Both the position numbers and the translations under genes were made by a program. From JBFHIJ01 sp041596515 (GTDB taxonomy: Bacteria > Bacteroidota > Ignavibacteria > Kapaibacteriales > UBA2268), in the NCBI GenBank assembly GCA_041596515.1, contig JBFHIJ010000014.1, positions 1-64,000 on the forward strand: a stretch of DNA of 64,000 nt, written 5' to 3'. Positions 1 through 9,300 of this stretch are shown one piece after another (positions within the stretch are counted from its first letter, which is position 1; each line of letters opens with the position of its first letter). The notes beneath the pieces were generated by a model. The model was not told where the DNA came from. It was given only the letters and a program-made list of their open reading frames with translations, and did no database searches.

Positions 1-33
1 AAAAAAAAAGCCCGGCACTTTCATGCCGAGCTT
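1..33 (-). terminator. Rho-independent terminator of the first giant gene
   Basis: The arms AAGC-C-CGGCA (8-17) and TGCCG-A-GCTT (24-33) pair with one internal mismatch around a 6-nt loop. On the minus strand the stem is followed by the complement of the A-run at 1-9, giving a U-tract. It lies about 25 bp past the stop of the minus-strand gene ending at 57. Confidence 0.8.
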
Positions 34-56
34 GAAGTAAATCTATTTTAGATAGA

Positions 57-3000
57 TTATTTTACTACGCGTACGTTACGTGTGATTACCACGCCGTCTT
101 GTTCGATTACCAATGTGTAGCTTCCGCTTGTCAAGTTTGATGCATCGATTACGATTTCGTTGCCCTCAAAGCTGCCATTTGCATATTCTACTACTTTGCG
201 TCCGCTCATGTCGCTCAAGTAAATGTTTGCTGTTACTGCGCCATTTACTTTTACTTTAGATGTTGAGCTTACAGGATTTGGTAATACTTCGCTTACTGTT
301 AGACCATTTGGTGAGTCGATTTCAACTTCTTCGATTTGGCTATATTCGAATTTACCGTCGCGATCTATCATTTTTAGTCTGTATGCATATTTTTTACCAA
401 ACTCTACGCCATAATCGGCTGTATTGTAGTTACGTGTTGAGTGACTTGTGCCACTTGCGGCTACTTCACTTATTTTGCTAAATAAGTCTGCATAGCCATC
501 TGTTACTTCTGTTCTTTCTACGTCAAATCTGTCACTTGAGATTTCTGACAATGTTGACCAGTTTAAGTCTACGCGGTTGCCTACTGCTGATGCATCAAAT
601 GTTGCCAATTCGATTGGAATTATGATGCCGCCATTTGCTTCTGCGAAGTCAAATACACTTCTTAACATTGTTTCGATATCTGCTATATGGCGCCAGTCTG
701 CACCTAAGTAACATACGTTTGTTCCGATTGTTGATGTTGCTACACCCATTACTTTATCTTCAGGTAGCAATGTGCCTGTCCCACTTAGTTCATTTGTGTA
801 GTAGTAAGCTAATTTTGCATTACCTTCGCCACCATCCCAAATGTCTACTAATGCTGGATTTGGTGCTGCATCACCCATAAAGTTTGTTGGCGCAATAGTG
901 TTTGTCAAGTTACGACCTACTGCACTTCCTGTTACTTTTGTATAATCTATCACTTCAGGATCTGCTTTAATATGGTCTGTTGCACGGAACAAGTCTCTTG
1001 CTATCATACCATTATTGCGTATCATTTCCTGTGATGCTAATATCATGTTTTTCTTATCTGTTGACATGCCGTTCGCGAAGTAATTTTCGATATCCAATTC
1101 TTCGTAACGTGACAATTTAACGTCTGCATCGTCCATTTGATCATGTGCATCTGACCATACTACTGTGCGATAATGTCCGTAATCTACGGCTCTTGATTCC
1201 CAGTTGTTTCTGTCAAATACGTCATAATCTATCGTATCGTTTACTATAGTTGTTGCATTAGGATTAATTGCTACATGCCAGCCTACAAAACCTAAACCTT
1301 CTACTACGCGGTCATGATTTAATTTACCCGCGATTTCTGTTTCTGTTGGGGTGTTGCTCAAATCTGCATTTACATATTCACTGCTGATTAGCATGTCCAT
1401 CCATGAGCGACGTACAAAGAATCTTACGATTTTTGATGTCTCGTTGTTTGTATTGTCTTCATCATTTTCTGTGATTACTACGATTTTGTAGCGTGGTGTT
1501 ACGTTTGCTGTCATTTCTGAATATACTTCCGGTACTGACATTGCATACATTGGATTTAATCTCAAGTCTGCGTATGTTTCAGGTTCAAATTCTAAACCTT
1601 TACCGTCTGCTAACATAAAGTTTACGTCTACATATTCGTCTGATGTTGCATCTACTTTTACCATTTGTTCATAATCCGGTGCTGCTCCGAATGTTCCTGT
1701 TGGTAATTCGCGGTAGATTTCTACTCTTACTTCTGCACCTGTTTGGAACAAGCTTCCGTTATTACGCAATCTTGCTTTTACTTCTACAGGAGCTTCTGTC
1801 ATTATATGTTCTGCATCTGCAAACGTACCTTCTGTTGAGCGGTATGATGCTGGTGCTGTAATTGTTGTAGATTCCATGTCACTTACGTATACTCGTCCGC
1901 CAAATTCTAAAGCACCGATGTCATATCTTTGACCTGCTGAGCCTCTTACTTTACCTGTGATATCACTTGTTGTTTCGTCCATGATATCGCCACGGTTATT
2001 CAATACTGAATTCAATGGCATTGGGTTGGATTTTACGCGTAAGTTTTGTGGGTTTGTTCCTACAAATTCATAATCTGACATGAATTTAGAGTATACTGAA
2101 TATTTATCTGTTTTACTCCACACTTGCCATTGTGGCAATGTTTTGTATTCGTTGATTGCTGCGTCTGACAATTTATTGCCGTTTGCATCTGTTTCTATCC
2201 AGCGGTATACTGATGATTCTGAGTTTTCTGTCCAGTATACGTTTCTGTCTGATGTAATGCCTGCTTCCATCATTGATGGACCTTCGTAGAATACACATGC
2301 TGAAACAGGGCATGTTTCTGCATATTCGTTATCCATTGTTGCTATTGCGTTGTTTTTAAGCAATGTTCCGGTTACGTTTTGAAGACCTACGCCCATTACT
2401 GCGCGTGTATTCATTACGCCATCATCACCGTTTACTATGATTGTATTGTTAGCAATTACGTCATTTCTTGAGCTATACTCACTAATAAAAGGTACATCAA
2501 AGCTGTTTCTTTGTGTAAACACATAGATACCTGCTCTTGCTGTATTTGCATCATTCGGCAACAATTCCCATACGATGTTACCTGCGATAACCATTGATTC
2601 AGGATTGATTGGGAATGTTGTTAAGATTGAACCTTCTACTAATTGTTGTGGTGATTGTTCTACTCGAATACCACTTACCATACCACTGCCGCTTATGCTG
2701 CTGATTTCGTTGTTCATGATGTTTACCATGCGGTTGTTATAACCGAAGTAACCACGAGCTGACTGACCACCGGCCATTATACCAGCTGCATCCAAACCTA
2801 AACATCCGCCTTCGATATCGTAAATTCTATTGCTGGCTATGTTTGAGTTTGCTTCATGTCCTACAAATACGCCTGCACGACCTACATTGTGGATTACGTT
2901 ATTGCTTATCTCATTAGCTGTATTGTAAAATTCTTCGTTATGACCAGTACCTTGTACTAATAACTGACCAATACCCATTGATGCTACACCATAAGCAAAA

Positions 3001-5654
3001 CCACTGATTTCATTATTCATGATTACGTTGTTTGTATTTACTAATGTATCCAACTGATCTGTATTTGCTTGGAATTTTGCATTAATAGGAACTGTTGAAC
3101 GCATTACTACGCCAGCAGTATAAGTCAATGTATTTGAACGTTTGTTTGCTTCATATTTAAATCCACCCTGAGCAGATGAATAAACTGTCAATGGTAATGA
3201 ACATTTGTAAGATCCTGCATCTGTTCCTTCAAGAAGACAATTTTTGATTGTATTATTTGAAGCACCATTACCTAAATAGAAAACTGCTTTAAACGGTTCG
3301 TCTGTATCCAAGTTGAACTTGAATGATTTCTGAGATCCACCATCAAAAATGATGAAACCTTTAGAGTTAGAATAAAAACGTTTTGCATCGTCACGGTTAG
3401 GATCATTACTCATCAAATGAACTACTGCATTTGGCTGAGCAGGTTCAACGTTTTGAGCTATATAGATACCGATACCGTTACCACTACGCAAGTTGATATT
3501 AACAGAACCTTTGGTTACTGCTTTGCTTTGAGAAGGTTTAAAGGTAATAGTATTTTCAGCACTTGCGCCGATAATAGTAGATGATAAATCTAAAGAAGGT
3601 AAATCTGCATTAGACTTGCTTCCTATGTTATAAACTTGATCTGTAAGTTCAAATTCTACCGGGCCACTAACACCTTTTGTATATAAGTCATTTACTGCAT
3701 CTTCGAAAGTAGAATAATTTCTTGTTCCCGATACAGTGTTACCTATAGTATAAGTACCAGACATTGCATCAATAGCAGTAAAATATGAAACCATACTATT
3801 ATTAGTAAGGTCTTTATCACCAGTGTGATTACATAATACTGTTATTTTATATTGTCCCGGCTCTGTTATAGTTAGTGATTCAGGGAATGGGAATGAGTTT
3901 GTGTTATATTTACCAAACTGAAGTTCAGGAACTAATGTTGAAGATTGATAAACAATGTTTGTACTTGGCATTGGGCCTGTAATTGTCATCGATGCATTAA
4001 CATTAGTCAAATCTAATACGCCGTTATTAATAAATGTAGCTCTGGTTTTAACTGGTCTATCTACATAAATACTTCCTACCGGAGCATTAATTGAATAGAC
4101 TGCAGGTTCATTATTATAAGCTACTTCAAATACCAAATCACTTTGGCTGGCATTTGGCACAATATTGTTACTTGGTTCATCATCAATGATATTTTTTTGA
4201 ACCACAGAATATTCAACTCTATAATCACCGACTTGAACTAATGGTCTTTGAGTTCTAAATGGTGAAAAGTCTACACTATAATAATCGCCTGTACTCATCG
4301 GATTATTAGGATTTGACCAGCTGAATTGATCTTCGTATACTAAAGTACCTGTATTGTTTCTGTATACTTTCACTGTAGCATCAAAAGAAGTTACATCATT
4401 CAAACCAATATTTGTTACTCTGATATCTAATGGAACTACATTATCAATCAAATATTTGATTCTTGTTTTTGGTTTAGGATTACCAACTGTAGTGATAGAT
4501 AAATCGTTTTCAAGAGCAACGATAAACTTCTGCTGTATTGTTTCTTCAAAGTTATCTTCGTCAGGAACAATCAACTTAGCTATTGCAATATATTCTCCAC
4601 CAGGGATATTAGCAGCATTTGTTAGTAAGTCAAATTCACCTGTGTTATCTGCATCGTCTGGGCTTGCAGGATTCATCTTTGCTGCTACACCAGAGGCATG
4701 CGTAAATGTATAAACAACGTCCTCTCCCTCAGGTTGAGGATTAGGATTAATAGTTGTTGTGTTAATATCACCTTCTTTAGAAGCAATATATATAGGCACT
4801 TGTGTTTTCAAGTCTATAATTTGATATTCTAATCTAATAGAAGGTTGAGTTGCTTCTCTTGATAGAGTTACACTAGGAGCAGGAAATACTGAGCCACGTG
4901 CAAATATATGACCTGCAAGAGGTGTTATTGAAGTAAGAGATGGCAAAGGTTTTTTCATTGAATAAGTTTTGCCACTTGGTAAGAACGGTGCAGATGCAGT
5001 TGTCAATAAACGACCAGTATTTGGATTAACATTACTATAGTAAAATGTACTTGGGCTTCCCGGTTCTATATTAATATAATTCGCTGTAGAAGCACCTGTC
5101 ATAAAAGCAATAGAATTGTTACCTCCAATTGCCACGTTATTCATTCCACTTCCATAAACAAAAGATACTTCTCCATCTTCATTTATTTTAACTTGGTAGT
5201 TCATATTTGGAGTAGCATTTCCAAAATAAACCATGCCTTTCCACTGCACAGTAATGATACGATTTGGAGCAGTTCCTTCTACTGTCCAGCTTACATTACC
5301 AGCATTTGTAGCGTTATTTGACATTAAATCTTCGTTACATGCTGTAACTGCCATTGCGGAAGAAGTAGGCGTCATGCTTAAACTTCCCAAAGTCGTATTG
5401 TTGAAAGCCAACCATCCATTGTCAGATGCACGCAGCGTTGTTACTGCTACATCATCAAACAGAAAAGTAAAGGGAGAATTGAAATTATATTCGTTATCAT
5501 CCCCTGAGCCTAATACTGTACCACTTATAGGCACATAGGAACCATTACTTTCGTTGATCACTTTAGTTAGTAAAGGATCAGCCTTGAGACTTTCTACGCT
5601 CCCTATAATTACAAACAATGCAATCATAGAAACAAGAAATTTTTTGAGTGACAT
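57..5654 (-). CDS. Giant secreted beta-helix protein with T9SS sorting tail (paralogue 1)
   Basis: 1865 residues. An N-terminal signal peptide (about residues 1-25) is followed by a beta-sandwich-like region that recalls surface proteins. Next come CARDB/Ig-like stretches (about 380-630). A long right-handed parallel beta-helix follows (about 640-1130), with repeated Asn-rich rungs such as NNVIMNNEISGFAYG and NEISNNVIHNVGRAGVFVG. More CARDB-like segments follow, then a fibronectin-like segment (motif VDLNWSTLSEISSDRFDVERT) and a C-terminal T9SS type A sorting domain of about 80 residues (LPNPVSSTSKV ... SGSYTLVIEQDG ... VRVVK). An AGGGA ribosome binding site precedes the ATG. The protein is probably secreted by the type IX system and anchored at or released from the surface; adhesion or polysaccharide binding is possible but no catalytic motif was identified. 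It is paralogous end to end with the next gene (6320-11941). Confidence 0.85.
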   Translation of the reverse strand: MSLKKFLVSMIALFVIIGSVESLKADPLLTKVINESNGSYVPISGTVLGSGDDNEYNFNSPFTFLFDDVAVTTLRASDNGWLAFNNTTLGSLSMTPTSSAMAVTACNEDLMSNNATNAGNVSWTVEGTAPNRIITVQWKGMVYFGNATPNMNYQVKINEDGEVSFVYGSGMNNVAIGGNNSIAFMTGASTANYINIEPGSPSTFYYSNVNPNTGRLLTTASAPFLPSGKTYSMKKPLPSLTSITPLAGHIFARGSVFPAPSVTLSREATQPSIRLEYQIIDLKTQVPIYIASKEGDINTTTINPNPQPEGEDVVYTFTHASGVAAKMNPASPDDADNTGEFDLLTNAANIPGGEYIAIAKLIVPDEDNFEETIQQKFIVALENDLSITTVGNPKPKTRIKYLIDNVVPLDIRVTNIGLNDVTSFDATVKVYRNNTGTLVYEDQFSWSNPNNPMSTGDYYSVDFSPFRTQRPLVQVGDYRVEYSVVQKNIIDDEPSNNIVPNASQSDLVFEVAYNNEPAVYSINAPVGSIYVDRPVKTRATFINNGVLDLTNVNASMTITGPMPSTNIVYQSSTLVPELQFGKYNTNSFPFPESLTITEPGQYKITVLCNHTGDKDLTNNSMVSYFTAIDAMSGTYTIGNTVSGTRNYSTFEDAVNDLYTKGVSGPVEFELTDQVYNIGSKSNADLPSLDLSSTIIGASAENTITFKPSQSKAVTKGSVNINLRSGNGIGIYIAQNVEPAQPNAVVHLMSNDPNRDDAKRFYSNSKGFIIFDGGSQKSFKFNLDTDEPFKAVFYLGNGASNNTIKNCLLEGTDAGSYKCSLPLTVYSSAQGGFKYEANKRSNTLTYTAGVVMRSTVPINAKFQANTDQLDTLVNTNNVIMNNEISGFAYGVASMGIGQLLVQGTGHNEEFYNTANEISNNVIHNVGRAGVFVGHEANSNIASNRIYDIEGGCLGLDAAGIMAGGQSARGYFGYNNRMVNIMNNEISSISGSGMVSGIRVEQSPQQLVEGSILTTFPINPESMVIAGNIVWELLPNDANTARAGIYVFTQRNSFDVPFISEYSSRNDVIANNTIIVNGDDGVMNTRAVMGVGLQNVTGTLLKNNAIATMDNEYAETCPVSACVFYEGPSMMEAGITSDRNVYWTENSESSVYRWIETDANGNKLSDAAINEYKTLPQWQVWSKTDKYSVYSKFMSDYEFVGTNPQNLRVKSNPMPLNSVLNNRGDIMDETTSDITGKVRGSAGQRYDIGALEFGGRVYVSDMESTTITAPASYRSTEGTFADAEHIMTEAPVEVKARLRNNGSLFQTGAEVRVEIYRELPTGTFGAAPDYEQMVKVDATSDEYVDVNFMLADGKGLEFEPETYADLRLNPMYAMSVPEVYSEMTANVTPRYKIVVITENDEDNTNNETSKIVRFFVRRSWMDMLISSEYVNADLSNTPTETEIAGKLNHDRVVEGLGFVGWHVAINPNATTIVNDTIDYDVFDRNNWESRAVDYGHYRTVVWSDAHDQMDDADVKLSRYEELDIENYFANGMSTDKKNMILASQEMIRNNGMIARDLFRATDHIKADPEVIDYTKVTGSAVGRNLTNTIAPTNFMGDAAPNPALVDIWDGGEGNAKLAYYYTNELSGTGTLLPEDKVMGVATSTIGTNVCYLGADWRHIADIETMLRSVFDFAEANGGIIIPIELATFDASAVGNRVDLNWSTLSEISSDRFDVERTEVTDGYADLFSKISEVAASGTSHSTRNYNTADYGVEFGKKYAYRLKMIDRDGKFEYSQIEEVEIDSPNGLTVSEVLPNPVSSTSKVKVNGAVTANIYLSDMSGRKVVEYANGSFEGNEIVIDASNLTSGSYTLVIEQDGVVITRNVRVVK

Positions 5655-6253
5655 ACTATTGTCCCTGAATATTTTGAAAAATAGTTATTAAATAGCATAT
5701 TGAAATTGAAAATTTATCTGAATAAGCTCTTAGAGCTTGTTTAGTTCAATTTATTTGAGTATTGCCATGTTTTTTGTATTTAATCTAGCATCTGATTATA
5801 TAAGTTTTATTTATATATGGCATTACATAGCTTTTTATTATTCTTATCTAAAATATTAATACTTATAATTACTCAATATAACATTTACGACTGTATAGAG
5901 AACAATATTTTTTGCAAAATGTTACATTTAATGTCAATTTTATTTTATTTAAACGCAGAACGATTTCCCTTATATGCCTTTATATATCTGCAACTTGACT
6001 ACATTTTTACTATTTTATTATTTTTATTTTATCTTTATGACTGATTTAGTTTTCACTATTGCCTTCTTCCTGAATCCATTCTGCTTTGATTTTATATTTG
6101 ACGATTATATACATTGTATTAAGCTTTAAATTTATTCTTTTGGTCAATGATTGTCCAATCATCACTATACAAATCTATTTTTTTAGAACTACTTCAGACT
6201 CTGTAATCATTTTTTTGAAGTTTAATCGGATTGAGCAGGAATATTTGATTTTA
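5655..6253. other. AT-rich intergenic region between two giant paralogues
   Basis: About 600 bp of very AT-rich sequence. The short ORFs here (for example 5817-6044 and 6086-6271) encode low-complexity hydrophobic strings typical of random AT-rich DNA and have no convincing ribosome binding site. The right end carries the terminator of the 6320-11941 gene and the left end presumably the promoter of the 57-5654 gene. I see nothing else. Confidence 0.6.
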
Positions 6254-6293
6254 ACACAAAAAGCCCTATAACTTTTAAGAAGTTATAGGGCTT
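6254..6293 (-). terminator. Rho-independent terminator of the second giant gene
   Basis: A perfect 14-bp inverted repeat, AAGCCCTATAACTT (6261-6274) and AAGTTATAGGGCTT (6280-6293), with a 5-nt loop. On the minus strand it is followed by a short U-rich run. It sits 27 bp past the stop codon at 6320. Confidence 0.8.
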
Positions 6294-6319
6294 GATTTAT
6301 GTAATATTATTCAAATATA

Positions 6320-9300
6320 TTATTTTACAACTTTGACTGTAATTGTTCTTACAATATTGTTTGAATTTAGAACTAAAGTGTAGTTACCGGATGCAATGTC
6401 CGCAGCATTCAACTTGATGATATGACTGCCGGCACTTAAGTTACCTGTAAATACATTAGCTACTACTTTTCCACTCATGTCTACTAAATACATTTCTGCA
6501 TCAGCTGACTCATAAACAGATACTGATATATTTGCGTCTGTAACTACAGGATTTGGAGTAACGCCTTTGATTGCCAAAGAGTTTGCACCTTCCAATGTTA
6601 CATATTCAGTATTGCTATATTCGAATTTACCATCGCGATCTATCATTTTTAATCTGTATGCGTAAGTATTACCAAATTCGACATTGTAGTCAACTGCATT
6701 ATAATCCAGCACTTTGCCTGATTTACCTGCTGCATTTACTGATTCTATTCTTCCGAATAAACCATCGAAGCCATTATTTGCAGTAGTTCTTTCTATTTCA
6801 AATCTGTCACTGTTCAATTCACTTGCAGTTGCCCAGTTTAAGACTACTTTATTATCTACTACATTTGCATCAAAGTTCACTAACTCTACCGGAATTATAG
6901 TTCCACCATTTGCTTCAGCAAAGTCAAACAATGAACGTAAAACTTTTTCAATATCAGCAAAGTGTCTCCAATCACTACCGAGTAGGATTCTGTTAGCTTT
7001 AGGAGATACTGTACCTATAGTGTGGATTTTTTCTGATTCAGGCAGATTAGCATTTCCAGAAGCTACATTTGTATAGTAGAAACCTAACTTAGCAACACCT
7101 TCGATATCTTGAGTCATAGTCATTAACGCAGGTTGTGGTGCAGCATCACCTGTAAAGTTAGTTGCAGTAATAAAGTGTACTAAGTTACGACCTATACTCA
7201 TGCCTGTTACATTAGAGTAATCAATGATGTCAGGAGTTGCTACCGGTCTGTTATATGCAGCAAATACTTTTTGTGAAAAGCCTGTTGCTTCATTTCTCAA
7301 TAACTCTTGAGAAGCAAAGATTAGATTTTTCTTAACACTGATTGTACCTGCAGCAATATATTCATTCAAATCCATTTCCTGGAATCTGGTTAAAGTGTTA
7401 GCTACTTCGCCGTCTTCTACTGTTTTTGTGTCATTTGCGTCTGACCAGATTACTGAATTATATGGAGAATATTCAATAGCTCTTGGTTCCCAGCTGTTTC
7501 TATCTAAAACATCATAATCAAATCTGTCATTTTCAATATCTGTAGCTGTAGGATCTATTTCAACATCCCAGCCTAACAAATTCAAACCTTCAATAAGTTT
7601 GCTATGATTTAAAGCAGAAGCAATAACATCTTGAGTTGGATTACTATTTAAATCTGCATTTACATTTTCTGATGTCACTAATAATCTCAACCAAGAACGG
7701 CGAATAAAATAACGAACGTTTTTAGAAACGATATTGTTATAGTTATCTTCGTCATTTTCCACAGATACTTCTATTTTGTATCTTGGTGTCACATTTGCTG
7801 TCATGTTTACAAATTTGCTTGGAACAGATGCTGCATAGCTTGAATTTAGTCTTAAATCGCTGTATGTTTTTGGCTCAAATTTACCATTTAAATCAAACAC
7901 TACATCTGTACTTTCATTTGTTGTTACATCAAATGATACTGTTTCTACATACTCTGGAGATACTGCAAAGTCACCATTTGGCAGCTCTCTGTAGATTGAT
8001 AAGTTTGCTTTTGCACTTTGTTGCATCAATGAACCATTATTGCGAACTCTTACTTTCACTGATAAAGGAAGAGATGTCATTATATATTCAGCATCTCCAA
8101 ATTCAGTCCCATCATTAGCTTTAAAAGCGGCAGGTTCTAAAATTGTAGTGCTTTCTACGTCACTTACATAAGATCTACCATTAAATTCTAAAGCACCGAT
8201 GTCATATCTTTGTCCAGCTTCTCCACGTGCATTGCCAAGCAAGTCAGTAGTGTTTAACTCAACTCTATCACCTCTGTTATTCAATACCGAATTAAGTGGT
8301 AATGGATTTGATTTTACTCTTAATGCTTGAGGAGCTGCACCTACAAATTCATAAGCAGTCATAAAGTTTGATTCAACAGAGTTCATATCCTGTCCGGACC
8401 ACACCATCCAATTGTTAAGTGTGTTATATTCTGTAGTATGTCCCATATTTAAGATTGCATTAGCTTCATCTGTTTCAACCATTCTTGCAATAGTTGAAGC
8501 TGAATTATTAGTCCAAAATACGTTTCTGTCAGAAACAACATTCTGGTTTTTAACATCTCCATTTTGCAAGTACAAAGCTGTAGAAGCTAAACAGTTTTCT
8601 GAAAATTCATTATCCATTACTGCAATAGCATTATTTTTGATTACTGCATTTCTGTTATCCTGCAAAGCCAAACCAATTACAGAACCTGAATTTACAACAC
8701 CATCATCGCCATTTACTACGATTGTATTGTTTACTACATTAGTATTTCTAACAACATAGTCAGGCTGAAAAGCTTGCATAGATGAATTTTGGAAGTTACC
8801 TTTTGTAGCTCTTTGTGAGAACACAGCAACGCCAACTCTAGTTGTGTAAGTTTCTTGAGCATTTAACTGCCAGATGCTGTTATTTGCAATTAAAATATTA
8901 TCGTCCGCTTTAGGATATAAAGAAAACGCATTATTTTCAATTACAATAGAAGGAGCTTGGTCAACTTTAATACCATAGATTTCATTTGCATTAGACAAGT
9001 TGCTAATTTCATTACCTAAGATTTTGAGACCGACAGTGTTGTAACCAAACATATCTCTGTCAGCTTCACCACCGGCAACGATACCGCAAGCTGATGCTAC
9101 TAAAGTGCCTTGCACATCATAAATTCTATTGTGACGGATTTCAGAACCTTCTTCAAAACCAACAAATACACCTGCATGGCCAACATTGCTGATAGTGTTT
9201 GATTCGTATACGTTATTTGCGTTATAGAACATTGTATTTTTGTTTACACTTCCTGCTTCGAATAACAAACCTGTTCCCATAGAAGCAATACCATAACCAA

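Noticed and set aside
223..5538. Plus-strand ORFs opposite the first giant gene
   Set aside because: They are antisense shadows with biased, repetitive composition (Leu/Ser strings) inside a well-supported 1865-residue gene.
5817..6271. Two short plus-strand ORFs between the giant genes
   Set aside because: Hydrophobic low-complexity translation of AT-rich DNA with no ribosome binding site.
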